DNA of 64,000 bases from CAIJMU01 sp035530275 (GCA_035530275.1 DATKVC010000020.1:1-64000), one strand, 5' to 3'. Shown: positions 41,639 through 50,202, counted from the stretch's first letter. A program made the numbers and translations. The notes: a model not told the origin generated them from the letters alone.

Positions 41639-41824
41639 CTAACCCTCCACGCATTTCACGACGACCTGTCTCCTCCGCGGCCCGTCAAACTCGCAGAAAT
41701 AGACTGTCTGCAAGGTCCCGAGAAGGGGGCGGCCGCCGCTGACGATGAGGTTCAGGCTCGGGCCAAGAAGGCTCGTCTTGATGTGGGCGTCGGAGTTGCC
41801 TTCGGCGTGGAGGAAGGCGGGGTC
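41639..41824 (-). pseudogene. YjbQ-family (UPF0047) relic
   Basis: The minus strand reads DPAFLHAEGNSDAHIKTSLL, then GPSLNLIVSGGRPLLGTLQT and VYFCEFDGPRRRQVVVK. This is the last ~60 residues of YjbQ/UPF0047 proteins with H-A-E-G-N-S-D-A-H-I-K intact. The first half is missing and the 5' side runs into a short GGGGTCGCGAGGC duplication, so the gene was cut by a deletion. Confidence 0.85.
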
Positions 41825-41975
41825 GCGAGGCGGGGTCGCGAGGCGCGTTCGCTTTCCCCTTTCCGATCGGGCCTCACATTCATGATCTTAATGCGGTAGG
41901 CGGCCAAACGGGTCCCTCCGCTTGGTCCTGCCGATTTCTGTCGGGAGGGGCGACCCTCCGGAAAGGATCTCCACT

Positions 41976-42689
41976 ATGGACGGCGCGCAGCAGATCGATC
42001 TCCGAGAAAAGGGGCGGGCCGCCGACGGCTCGACGATATATTCCGAGCGCAGGCTCTATCTTCAGTTCCTTGCCTTCGGGAATTGCCCGAGACCCGAGGG
42101 GCCGATCGCCGCCCTCGCGGGCTTCGGCCATCCCTCGGTGCTCTACGCCGATCTCGCCGATCCGCGGGGTATCGGGCTCGTCTTCATGAGCGAGGACCCG
42201 GCCTTCTTCGCGCGGGAGCTCCGCGAGTTCCTCGCCGGGCCGGCCTTCGCGGAACTCAGTCTCAAGCCCGAGCTCTCGATGTTCGGCCGGACCTACGCGA
42301 TCGGCTACGAACGCGATCTCGAGGAGACACTTTTCACGAGGCCGCGCTCGAGGATACTCGACCCCGAGCTCGCCTGGGCGACCTGGTATCCGGTCAGGAG
42401 GTCGAAGGCCTTCGCGGGCCTGCCCGAGGCCGAGCGCCACGACATCCTCATGGACCACGGGGAGATCGGCAAGCGTTTCGGCAAGGCGGGCCTCGCCCAC
42501 GACATCAGGCTCGACTGCCACGGTCTCGACCGAAACGACAACGACTTCGTCATCGGCATCGTGTCCAAGGAACTCGTCGCGATCTCGGCCGTCGTCGAGG
42601 CGATGCGGGGGAGTCTCCAGACCATGCGTCACCTCGACAACCTCGGCCCCTTTTTCACGGGCATGGTCCTCGCGCGAAGAGGGCTCTAG
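41976..42689 (+). CDS. Chlorite-dismutase-family protein (HemQ/coproheme decarboxylase-like)
   Basis: This 237-residue protein fits the Cld/HemQ family: STIYSERRLYLQFLAFGNC, then AWATWYPVRRSKAFAGLPEA, then RHDILMDHGEIGKRFGKAG and NDNDFVIGIVSKELVAIS. The Tyr in W-Y-P-V-R matches the catalytic Tyr of coproheme decarboxylase, and the His of D-H-G-E-I-G the haem ligand. The product would be haem b from coproheme III in the Gram-positive-type branch. It faces the ferrochelatase gene 15 bases away. The chlorite-splitting role is not implied. A weak AAAGGA site precedes ATG 41976. Confidence 0.8.
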   Translation: MDGAQQIDLREKGRAADGSTIYSERRLYLQFLAFGNCPRPEGPIAALAGFGHPSVLYADLADPRGIGLVFMSEDPAFFARELREFLAGPAFAELSLKPELSMFGRTYAIGYERDLEETLFTRPRSRILDPELAWATWYPVRRSKAFAGLPEAERHDILMDHGEIGKRFGKAGLAHDIRLDCHGLDRNDNDFVIGIVSKELVAISAVVEAMRGSLQTMRHLDNLGPFFTGMVLARRGL

Positions 42690-42704
42690 GGAACACCGCC
42701 CCTC

Positions 42705-43778
42705 TTAGGCCTGGCGCCGAGGGGGGGAGCAGCAGTCAAGCGGGCAGTGGTCTTCGCGGGGGCCGAAGCGGCCGAGGGCCAGGCGGTCGCGACTCGGGTC
42801 GAGGTGCTCTTCGATGAGGTCGGCCACCGCGCCGACGAAGGCGGGGTGGCTGCCCACGGTCGGGGCACGCTCGAAGCGAAGGCCCAGCTCGGCGGCGAGG
42901 TCCCGCGCCTCGTGGTCGAGGTCGTAGATCACCTCGACGTGATCGCTCAAGAAGCCGAGGGGCATGACGAGGAGGCCCGGCTTCCCTTCCGCCGCGAGGC
43001 GGCGGACGACCTCGAGGATGTCGGGTTCGAGCCAGGGCACGGAGGGCGGGCCGCTCCGACTCTGGAAGGCCAGCTCCCAGCCTCCCCTGCGGCCGAGGCT
43101 TTCGAGGGCGAGCGAGGCGGCCTCCCTGAGCTGTTCGACATAGGAGCAGCGATCGGCCATGGCCCGAGGAATGGAATGGGCGGTGAAGACGATGGCGACT
43201 TCGTCGCGGAGTTCGGGCGGGAAGTTCGCGAGGGCGCTCCGGAGCCGATCGGCCACCGCTTCGATGAAGCCGGGATGGTTGAAGAAGACCCGCACCTTGT
43301 CGACCTCGGGTCCGCCCTCCCCCGCCGCCGCGAGGGCTTCTGCGATGTCCTCTTGATATTGGCGGCAGCCGGAGTAGGAGCTGAAGGCCGAGCTCACGAA
43401 GGCGAGAACGCGCCTGGCGCCCTCGGCCTTGAGTTCGGCGAGGGTCGTCTCGAGGAGGGGATGCCAGTTGCGGTTGCCGAAGCGGATCGGGAGATTCCTT
43501 CCCCGCCGCCTGAGTTCCTTGTCGAGGGCCTCGATGAAGGCGCGATTCTGTTCGTTGATGGGGCTCCGTCCTCCGAGGGTCTCGTAGTGCTTCGCGACCT
43601 CGAGGAGGCGTTCCTCGGGGACTCCTCGGCCCCTGGTGACGCGGCGGAGAAAGGGCATGACCTCGTCGGGCCCTTCGGGGCCGCCGAAGGACACGAAGAG
43701 GAGGGCGTCGTAGACGAGGCTGTCCGCGCTCCTGTCGGCGCTGAGGACAGCCAGGGAAGCTTCGCCGGTCGGCTTCAC
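42705..43778 (-). CDS. hemH: Ferrochelatase
   Basis: This 357-residue protein shows the ferrochelatase pattern: DALLFVSFGGPEGPDEVMPF, GGRSPINEQNRAFIEALD, AFVSSAFSSYSGCRQYQEDI, IVFTAHSIPRAMADRCSYVE with the catalytic-type His, and LVMPLGFLSDHVEVIYDLDH with the metal-handling residues. It ends DHCPLDCCSPP, a Cys cluster that could hold an iron-sulfur cluster. It inserts iron into a porphyrin. With HemQ next door, the likely substrate is coproporphyrin III. It overlaps the GluTR-like gene by 4 bases and so is in an operon with it. Confidence 0.88.
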   Translation of the reverse strand: MKPTGEASLAVLSADRSADSLVYDALLFVSFGGPEGPDEVMPFLRRVTRGRGVPEERLLEVAKHYETLGGRSPINEQNRAFIEALDKELRRRGRNLPIRFGNRNWHPLLETTLAELKAEGARRVLAFVSSAFSSYSGCRQYQEDIAEALAAAGEGGPEVDKVRVFFNHPGFIEAVADRLRSALANFPPELRDEVAIVFTAHSIPRAMADRCSYVEQLREAASLALESLGRRGGWELAFQSRSGPPSVPWLEPDILEVVRRLAAEGKPGLLVMPLGFLSDHVEVIYDLDHEARDLAAELGLRFERAPTVGSHPAFVGAVADLIEEHLDPSRDRLALGRFGPREDHCPLDCCSPPRRQA

Positions 43779-44755
43779 GCTCTGTCCTCCCGAGGAAGGT
43801 CGAAGATGTCCCTGAGAAGGGCCGCATGGGCCCCGGCCTTCGCCTCGCCCTCCCCCAATCTCTGCAGTGCTCCGCCGAGAAACTCGTCGATGACTTTATG
43901 CGAGAGTTCCTCCACGACGGCCCGGTCTTCCGTTGAGAGGTGGGAGAGGGAGCGGAGGACCTTGGCCGCGGCCTCGCGCCTAAGGGTTTCGGCGCGAAGG
44001 CCGAGGGCGAGCCTGAGGGCTGGAACATCGCCCCACTCGAGGTAACGCATGAAGGCTTCGGTCTCGCTTTCGAGGAGGGCCTCGAGGGAGGGAGGGGCGA
44101 GCGGAGCAGCGATTTTCCTTCGGAGGGCCTGCAGCTCGAGGTCCTCGGGATCGAGGCAGGCCGATCCCGGTCGGCAGTCCCCCGCTTTGGATCTCGTCGA
44201 CCTGGATCGAGCGAGTCCACCGGGCGCTTCGGCCGTCGAGAAGGGTGATGGCGATACTTCCATCGGCCCCACCCTGGCCTCGGCTTCAGCCGCCTCGCCT
44301 TCCGCCGCCTCGGCTATGCGGAGGGCCCTTCGAAAGAGGGCGCCGAGGACGGGCCTTGCGCCTTCCTCGCCGGCCTCGCGCTCGAAGTTGGAGCGCAGCA
44401 TAGCCGCCTCGGCCCTTGCCCGCGATTCGAAACCGGCGGCGAGGCGGAAGAGGTGGAGAACGGCGGCCCTCCCCGAGCGTCGCTGCCTGAGCGGGGCGAG
44501 GGATCCTTCCGCTTCTCCGTAGAGGCCCCCGAGCCGGGCTTCGAGGGCTGTGAAATCCTCGACATCCGAAAAGGCATAAATGGCGCGGCGGGCGGGCGTC
44601 GCAAGTACCGCGAGTTCGATGAAAGGCGTCCTCTCACCGAGACTTGTGAGCGAAGGAGTGCGGGGGCGGGCCTCGGGGGAGATCGAGGCCGCGGGGCCGG
44701 CGAGGTCGGCATTGGTGACTGCAAGGAAGGAGACTTCGAGGCTGATGAGCGGCAT
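43775..44755 (-). CDS. Degenerate glutamyl-tRNA-reductase-like protein
   Basis: This 326-residue protein keeps two GluTR domains. The N-terminal one has FIELAVLATPARRAIYAF, where normal GluTR has S/T-C-N-R-x-E-I-Y, so the catalytic Cys is absent. It also has VLHLFRLAAGFESRARAEAA, where the Gly-Glu of the usual G-E-x-Q-I is lost. The C-terminal dimerisation helix region is intact (LRREAAAKVLRSLSHLSTED, VIDEFLGGALQRLGEGE). The middle NADPH-binding Rossmann domain is replaced by a short acidic linker. It cannot be a normal reductase; it may be a regulatory or haem-binding paralogue. It is translationally coupled to hemH. Confidence 0.72.
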   Translation of the reverse strand: MPLISLEVSFLAVTNADLAGPAASISPEARPRTPSLTSLGERTPFIELAVLATPARRAIYAFSDVEDFTALEARLGGLYGEAEGSLAPLRQRRSGRAAVLHLFRLAAGFESRARAEAAMLRSNFEREAGEEGARPVLGALFRRALRIAEAAEGEAAEAEARVGPMEVSPSPFSTAEAPGGLARSRSTRSKAGDCRPGSACLDPEDLELQALRRKIAAPLAPPSLEALLESETEAFMRYLEWGDVPALRLALGLRAETLRREAAAKVLRSLSHLSTEDRAVVEELSHKVIDEFLGGALQRLGEGEAKAGAHAALLRDIFDLPREDRA

Positions 44756-44858
44756 GACTTCTCCCGAAAGGACATTGGAATGGAATATACGAAAAAGGCG
44801 CCTTCCGGCCCAGCGCGGGAGAAATCGGTTTCGAGACCGGAGCTTCCGCAGACGGGTT

Positions 44859-45437
44859 CTAAAATTCCCTGCAGGCGCGCACGAGGTATTCGGCCGTCTT
44901 GTAGCTGGAGCCCTGGAAGCCGACCTCGAAGTTCTCGTACCAGGCGAAGTAGTTGTAATAAATTTGCGAGGAGCTCCAATACCAGGCGTCGCTGAAGCCC
45001 CCCAGCCCGGCTCCTTTCAAATTCACGTACATGAGGTCGAGTTCGTCCTTCGAGGGGAGAAACCAATCCTTATAGCCGCCGATGTCGAGGCCCCAGCAAA
45101 GCTGGGCCGCGTAATGGCCTTCGCCCTGGGCCGCGATGATGGCGGCCGTGTTCTCCTTGCCGCTGCCGACTGCCGTATCGGTTTTTATCGATATGAACTC
45201 CGCGTTCTTCCATTCGATGCCTGCCGCGTCCGTCTGGTCCTGGGGAGCGGCCTCGAGATAGCGCCATCCCTCGCTCGACTCTCCCTTGTCGAAAAATATG
45301 ATGCCCCCCGCCGGTCCCCTGTCGCCGATCTTGTAGTCGGCGGGCACCGGCCCCTCCTCGGCCATCACGCCGAAGCTCATCATCGCAGATAGTATGAACG
45401 CGACCCTCATGCGCAATGCCCCTCGCCGGTCTTTCAT
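44859..45437 (-). CDS. Secreted DUF1566 (Lcl-like) domain protein
   Basis: This 192-residue protein has a signal segment (VAFILSAMMSFGVMA) and then the DUF1566/Lcl C-terminal pattern: KIGDRGPAGGIIFFDKGESS, WRYLEAAPQDQTDAAGIEWK, GYKDWFLPSKDELDLMY and WYWSSSQIYYNYFAWYENFE, ending VRACREF. It is probably surface or periplasmic; carbohydrate binding is the usual guess. GGGAGGG precedes the ATG, which overlaps the SDR gene stop by 4 bases. Confidence 0.85.
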   Translation of the reverse strand: MKDRRGALRMRVAFILSAMMSFGVMAEEGPVPADYKIGDRGPAGGIIFFDKGESSEGWRYLEAAPQDQTDAAGIEWKNAEFISIKTDTAVGSGKENTAAIIAAQGEGHYAAQLCWGLDIGGYKDWFLPSKDELDLMYVNLKGAGLGGFSDAWYWSSSQIYYNYFAWYENFEVGFQGSSYKTAEYLVRACREF

Positions 45438-46321
45438 GCATCCCTCCCTTCGGACGGGTCCGTAACCTCGCCCACATACTCCATGCCCGCTCGCCAGACT
45501 TCCCGTCGCAGGCCCGGATCGTCATAGCCCTTAGCGATTGCGATCGGTGCGCGCTTCGCAAAGAGCCTGCCCGTCTCGCCCCGGACCGAATCGGAGCAGG
45601 CGAGAAAGACGCTCGTCGCCGCGCCCTCCGCCGGATCGACGAAGAATGGCGCGAGAACGGTCTTTATGATCGAGTCGTACCAGCGGTTCACGTACATGAT
45701 CGAAGTGCGGACGATGCCGGGGTGGGCGGCGTTGACGGAAATGCCCCTCCCGCGGAGACGCTCCGCCAGCTCGAGGGTGAAGAGTAGCAGCATGTACTTC
45801 GAGACCGCGTAGGCCTTGACCCAGCGGTAACCGTCGACGCGGAGCAGGTCGAAACGTCCCATTTTGTAGATGTTCGACACGAGATTGACTATCCTGTTGT
45901 CCTTCCCCTCCTCGAAGAGGGGAAGGAGGAGGATGGTGAGCGCGAAGGTTCCGAAGTAATTGGTACCGACTATCGGCTCCCTCCCCTCGACGGTCCTCGC
46001 CTCGCGGGTGTTGGATATGCCCGCGTTGTTCACGAGGGCGTCGAGCCGGCCGAATCTTGCCCGGAAAGAGTCGACGAAGGCACGGATGGATTCCTTGGAA
46101 GCGAGATCGAGGGGGAGGGCGAATATCGACTCGTTGCCGGATTCGCGGACGAGTTCGATCCTGGTCGCCTCGGCCCGCTCCAGGTTCCTGCAGGCCATGA
46201 CCACGGACAGGCCCTCGCGGGCCAGGCCGAGGGCGGTTTCCCTGCCGATGCCTCGATTCGCTCCGGTGACGATGACGATGCGCTGTCTTTTTCTCTCGGA
46301 GAGGGTGATGGGTTCTGCCAT
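45434..46321 (-). CDS. Short-chain dehydrogenase/reductase
   Basis: This 295-residue protein is a classical-like SDR: IVIVTGANRGIGRETALGLA (NAD(P) loop T-G-x-x-x-G-I-G), LDALVNNAGISNTREARTVE (N-N-A-G), NLVSNIYKMGRFDLL (Ser), and WVKAYAVSKYMLLLFTLELA (Tyr-x-x-x-Lys). All catalytic residues are present. It resembles retinol-dehydrogenase-type SDRs; the substrate is unknown. It is in an operon with the DUF1566 protein gene (4-base overlap) downstream. Confidence 0.88.
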   Translation of the reverse strand: MAEPITLSERKRQRIVIVTGANRGIGRETALGLAREGLSVVMACRNLERAEATRIELVRESGNESIFALPLDLASKESIRAFVDSFRARFGRLDALVNNAGISNTREARTVEGREPIVGTNYFGTFALTILLLPLFEEGKDNRIVNLVSNIYKMGRFDLLRVDGYRWVKAYAVSKYMLLLFTLELAERLRGRGISVNAAHPGIVRTSIMYVNRWYDSIIKTVLAPFFVDPAEGAATSVFLACSDSVRGETGRLFAKRAPIAIAKGYDDPGLRREVWRAGMEYVGEVTDPSEGRDA

Positions 46322-46482
46322 CGCTCCATGGTAGCGACAGAGGCTCCTCCGTTGAAGGGCAGGGCCCTACTCCTGGCCTCCCTGGGCCCCGATGGTATCA
46401 CGAAGATTGTGAAGGCTCGGATCAAGAAGCAGGGCTGCGCCCGTAAACTTTACGGCTTATACCGATTATCAACGAAAATATA

Positions 46483-46511
46483 TTGACCAATATCGGCATA
46501 TACAGAATATT
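46483..46511 (+). promoter_or_regulatory. Candidate promoter of the Lrp/AsnC gene
   Basis: TTGACC (46483-46488), 17 bases, AATATT (46506-46511). The AT-rich block (46441-46515) contrasts with the surroundings. A start about 7 bases on coincides with the ATG at 46518, and there is no ribosome site, so the message may be leaderless. Confidence 0.45.
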
Positions 46512-46517
46512 ATCCGA

Positions 46518-47012
46518 ATGCTTGACCAGACGGACAGAAAACTTCTCGACCTGCTCCAAGGCAACGCCAGGCTCTCCAATGCCGAACTCGCCGAGGCTGT
46601 CGGCCTCACCATCTCTTCGGTGCACGAAAGGGTGAAGAAACTCGAGCGGAGGGGAATCATCACCGGCTATGTGGCCAGGGTCGACGCTGAAAAGCTCGGC
46701 AAACCCCTCACGGCCTTCATGCGGCTGACCATCGAGACGACGACGGAAAGCGGCATCGACGAGGTCCACGCCAGGATGTTCGAAGCCTGCGCCTCCGATC
46801 CGGACATTCTCGAGTGCCATAATGTCGCGGGAGAGGACTGTTTCATCATCAAGGTCAGGGCCGAGGGCCCTAAGCAACTCGAAAGGCTCCTTTCGAAGAT
46901 CCGCGGCATGGCCAAGAGCTCTCGCTCGGTCACGAACATCGTTTTGTCCACATACAAGGAAAGCTCGAGAATCGAGCCCGCGCCCGCCCCGGAGGCGGAC
47001 GAATCAATCTAG
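46518..47012 (+). CDS. Lrp/AsnC-family transcriptional regulator
   Basis: This 164-residue protein has the N-terminal helix-turn-helix (LDQTDRKLLDLLQGNARLSN, AVGLTISSVHERVKKLERRG) and the C-terminal RAM ligand/oligomerisation domain (SDPDILECHNVAGEDCFIIK). Lrp/AsnC proteins sense amino acids and form octamers on DNA. It lies 15 bases before the EamA transporter gene, suggesting it controls that export gene in response to an amino acid. It diverges from the SDR operon. Confidence 0.9.
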   Translation: MLDQTDRKLLDLLQGNARLSNAELAEAVGLTISSVHERVKKLERRGIITGYVARVDAEKLGKPLTAFMRLTIETTTESGIDEVHARMFEACASDPDILECHNVAGEDCFIIKVRAEGPKQLERLLSKIRGMAKSSRSVTNIVLSTYKESSRIEPAPAPEADESI

Positions 47013-47027
47013 AAACGGAGCTGCGCA

Positions 47028-47930
47028 ATGAACAACATCGGCGCCGTCGCCGCCCTCGCGACGGCCGTATCCTGGACCATCACCGCCCTGGCCTTCGAAT
47101 ACGCGGGCAAGCGCATCGGAGCCTTCGCCCTCAACTTTCTCAGGCTCGCCGTCGGCTTCGTACTCCTGGGGCTCTGGTGCCTCGTCACCCAGGGCTCCTT
47201 CCTCCCCCTCTCCGCGCCCCCCTCCGCGTGGTTCTGGCTTTCCGCCTCAGGCGTCGTCGGACTCGTGATCGGCGATCTCCTCCTCTTCCAGGCCTTCATC
47301 GATATCGGTTCGCGGATCTCGATGCTCATCTACGCGAGCGCGCCGGCCCTCACCGCCGTCCTCGGTTTCGGCATCCTCGGCGAGCGCCTCGCCGGCCTCG
47401 CCCTCCTCGGCATGGCCCTCACCCTCTCGGGCATCGCCTTCGTCGTCCTCGGCAAGGGCGAGGACGCGGAAACGAGGCACTCGAAATCCAGGGCCATCAA
47501 GATGCGGGGCTATCTCTGCGCCGCGGGAGGGGCCCTCGGTCAGGCAGGCGGTCTCATCCTGAGCAAGATCGGGGCGGGCTCGATGGACCCCTTCGCGGGC
47601 ACGGAGATCAGGGTGACGGCGGGCCTCGTCGGCTTCGCCCTCGTCCTCCTCGTCGCCCGGGCCTGGAAGGGCACCTGGTCGGCCTTGAAGGACCGACGAG
47701 CCCTTGCGAGCCTCGGCCTCGGCTCCTTCTTCGGCCCCTTCCTCGGCGTTTCCCTGAGCCTTCTCGCCGTCCAGTCGACGGAGGCCGGGGTGGCCGCCGC
47801 CATCATGTCCATCATCCCCGTCCTCATCATCGCCCCTTCGGCCCTCCTCTACAAAGAGAAGGTGAAGGCCAGAGAAATCCTCGGCTCCCTCGTGGCCGTG
47901 GGAGGAGTCTTCATCCTCTTCATGTCCTGA
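47028..47930 (+). CDS. EamA-family (DMT) transporter
   Basis: This 300-residue inner-membrane protein has about ten hydrophobic helices in two repeated EamA halves: IGAVAALATAVSWTITALAF at the start, SISMLIYASAPALTAV-like (RISMLIYASAPALTAVLGFG) in the middle of the first half, and GVAAAIMSIIPVLIIAPSAL in the second. EamA proteins export amino acids or metabolites. The Lrp-type neighbour favours amino-acid export. Substrate unknown. Confidence 0.88.
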   Translation: MNNIGAVAALATAVSWTITALAFEYAGKRIGAFALNFLRLAVGFVLLGLWCLVTQGSFLPLSAPPSAWFWLSASGVVGLVIGDLLLFQAFIDIGSRISMLIYASAPALTAVLGFGILGERLAGLALLGMALTLSGIAFVVLGKGEDAETRHSKSRAIKMRGYLCAAGGALGQAGGLILSKIGAGSMDPFAGTEIRVTAGLVGFALVLLVARAWKGTWSALKDRRALASLGLGSFFGPFLGVSLSLLAVQSTEAGVAAAIMSIIPVLIIAPSALLYKEKVKAREILGSLVAVGGVFILFMS

Positions 47931-47962
47931 GGAAGACTGGGCCACGAGGCCCGCGGGTCGCC

Positions 47963-49495
47963 CTATTTCATCACAGACAGGACGGGATCGAGTTTGGTCG
48001 CGCCTTTTTCGAGGAGTTCTCCGCACCAGTCGAGATGGAGGCGGCTCGGCGGGTCGCCGCCGCTCCTGGCCGCGTCGGCCGCGAGGAACATGGATCGAGC
48101 CGACCGCAGGTCCCCTTCCTCGAAGCTGGCGCGAGCTCTTTCATAGAGTTCTATGAAAGTGAGATCGGGAAGACGCGCGTTTTCGAAGGCTTCCCATACG
48201 AGTTCGGGAGCCGCCTTCCCTTTGACGCGGATCGTTCCCCAGCGCCGCCAGGAGATACCGGGCAATTCTCCACAGAGACGCCGCGTCACGTCGCAGAAGA
48301 GGGCCTGGGCCCCGCACTGCCCGCTGGCGGGTTCGAGGCGGGCGGCCAGGTTCACCCCGTCGCCCAGCACGGTATAGGAGAGGCGCTTGCTCGTGCCGAA
48401 GGCGCCGATGAGGCATTCGTCCGAGGCGCAGCCGATCTTCACCCGCGAAAAATAGGGGTCGCCGAGATCGCGGAGGGCCCCTGCAGCCTCGAGGGCGGCC
48501 CGGACCACCCGTCGCGCGTGCTCGACCGGGTCGCCCGAAACGAGGGGCCCGCCCCGAAAGGACATGACGGCGTCGCCGATGAATTTGTCGATGATGAGGT
48601 CATGGGCCACGAGGCGTTCCACCACGGCGTCCATCACGCGTTCGAGGTGCTCGGCGAGGCTGCCGACGTCGTCGCGCATCTTTTCCGCGGTCGACGAAAA
48701 GCCGACGAAATCGATGAAGAGAATCGTCGCCGGTCCCCGATGGCGCTCCTTGTAGGCCGCCGGATGGTGGAGGAAGTGCTCCGCCACCTGGGCCGGCAGG
48801 GCGATGTTGAGAAGCGTGCGCAATTGGTTCCATGACGCGTCGCGAAGGAGCCCGTGGATCAAGAAGAGGAAGAGGGCCGTCGCCATCAGGGCTCCGAGGA
48901 TGAGGAAGAACTCTGCCTCGTCGAGAAAGGCGGCGTCGGCGCCGAATTCGGAGCGCATCCACGCGAGGACGGCGATGAATCCGGCGGCGTAGGCGGTGAC
49001 GGCGAGATTCATGCCGACGCGAAAGCGGCGGCCCTCGCCGTCCTCCTCCATCGCCGCGCGCGAGAGCGAGGGGAGGAATTGGAGGGAGCGGAGGACGCGA
49101 AGCCCCCGGAGGACCCTGAGGACGCGGAAGAGTCTCGCGAATTGTATTGCCTGGAGCCAGGGCACGTTGGCGACCAGGAGGATGCCGGGAAGGCAGCTCA
49201 GAAGGTCGGTCATGAACCAGGCCGATCGGAGATAGCGCCCCCGCCTGAAGGCGAGCTTGAGGAGGACGTCGACGACGAAGCAGGCGTCGACGAGGAGGGA
49301 GAGGACTCTCACGATTCCGGTGTCTGTCGCGATCCCCTTGAGCTCCAGAAGGTAGAGGACCACGGCGAGGACGGAGAGAAGGAGGAGGGGTTTGTCGAGG
49401 GATTCGATGGCCGCGTCTATTTTCGAGGCGACGGAGGGCGCGCCTGGAGATCGGGACGGGGGGGCGGCGGACGGCGCGGCGTGTTGCATGTTCAT
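47963..49495 (-). CDS. Voltage-sensor-like membrane domain fused to class III adenylate cyclase
   Basis: This 510-residue protein has four N-terminal helices of the ion-transport type. The fourth carries RLFRVLRVLRGLRVLRSL, with Arg every third residue as in S4 voltage sensors. Two more hydrophobic segments follow (NLAVTAYAAGFIAVLAWM; FLILGALMATALFLFLIHGL), with no T-V-G-Y-G filter between them. Residues about 258-430 form a cyclase domain: GPATILFIDFVGFSSTAEKM, DKFIGDAVMSFRGGPLVSGD, SYTVLGDGVNLAARLEPASG. Metal Asp residues and N-L-A-A-R are intact. It probably makes cAMP under membrane potential control. It overlaps the upstream gene by 4 bases. Confidence 0.85.
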   Translation of the reverse strand: MNMQHAAPSAAPPSRSPGAPSVASKIDAAIESLDKPLLLLSVLAVVLYLLELKGIATDTGIVRVLSLLVDACFVVDVLLKLAFRRGRYLRSAWFMTDLLSCLPGILLVANVPWLQAIQFARLFRVLRVLRGLRVLRSLQFLPSLSRAAMEEDGEGRRFRVGMNLAVTAYAAGFIAVLAWMRSEFGADAAFLDEAEFFLILGALMATALFLFLIHGLLRDASWNQLRTLLNIALPAQVAEHFLHHPAAYKERHRGPATILFIDFVGFSSTAEKMRDDVGSLAEHLERVMDAVVERLVAHDLIIDKFIGDAVMSFRGGPLVSGDPVEHARRVVRAALEAAGALRDLGDPYFSRVKIGCASDECLIGAFGTSKRLSYTVLGDGVNLAARLEPASGQCGAQALFCDVTRRLCGELPGISWRRWGTIRVKGKAAPELVWEAFENARLPDLTFIELYERARASFEEGDLRSARSMFLAADAARSGGDPPSRLHLDWCGELLEKGATKLDPVLSVMK

Positions 49496-50202
49496 TCCGA
49501 AAGGGCAGAGGCCGTTCGAACCGCGAGTTCAAGGGCCGGACCGATCACTCCGGGATCCAGGAAACGTCCCTGCTTTTCCCACTGGACCACTTTCTCCGTG
49601 ACGAAGGCTCCGTGGTTCGCCGCGAGGAGTGCGAGAATACTCTCCTTCACCTCGGGTTTGGCCAGGCGGGAGAGTATCGGGAGGCCGTCCTTGGCCTTGA
49701 TCCTGACCGCCTCGTCGAAGGCTGGGTCGCCGAGCTCGAGATCCTGCAGGCCGAAGAGGCTCTTGCCGAGCTTGGTGAAAAAGCCCTCGTGCGCGATGCG
49801 ACATTGCGCCTCGAAGGGTCGCGGCAGGACGGCCCTCGCGACCGTATAGGTCGTGCTGTTCTTGCCCGAGCCGCGGACCTCGAGGAAGACCTCCACCTTG
49901 ACTCCATTCCTTTGGCCGATCAGCCGCCAGAAATTCGACGCGGCAATGCGGGCCACGAAACCTCCGGGATGCCGCCCGATCCACTCCAGGGCCTGCATCC
50001 CCATGCTGCCCGCCTCGCGATAGGCCTCTTCGAGGGCCGCAGTTCCTTCGACATATTCGAGACCGAGAGACTCCGCGAGGCTCCGCTTTCTGTCGCTCTC
50101 CTTCTGCCGGAATGCCTTGCCGAACTTGATACTTAGGACGGCGATCAGGATGCAGGAGAGGACGAAGGCGATGGGAACGTATACGTGGGGATCGTCGAAC
50201 AT
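49492..50202 (-). CDS. Membrane-anchored hypothetical (DUF3137-like)
   Basis: This 236-residue protein starts MFDDPHVYVPIAFVLSCILI with one N-terminal membrane helix. Its soluble part reads ESLGLEYVEGTAALEEAYRE, KVEVFLEVRGSGKNSTTYTV and VVQWEKQGRFLDPGVIG. That pattern loosely resembles DUF3137, an uncharacterised membrane-linked family. ATG 50202 has AGGAG 5-6 bases upstream. It is translationally coupled to the voltage-sensor cyclase, so it may be a partner. Confidence 0.55.
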   Translation of the reverse strand: MFDDPHVYVPIAFVLSCILIAVLSIKFGKAFRQKESDRKRSLAESLGLEYVEGTAALEEAYREAGSMGMQALEWIGRHPGGFVARIAASNFWRLIGQRNGVKVEVFLEVRGSGKNSTTYTVARAVLPRPFEAQCRIAHEGFFTKLGKSLFGLQDLELGDPAFDEAVRIKAKDGLPILSRLAKPEVKESILALLAANHGAFVTEKVVQWEKQGRFLDPGVIGPALELAVRTASALSE

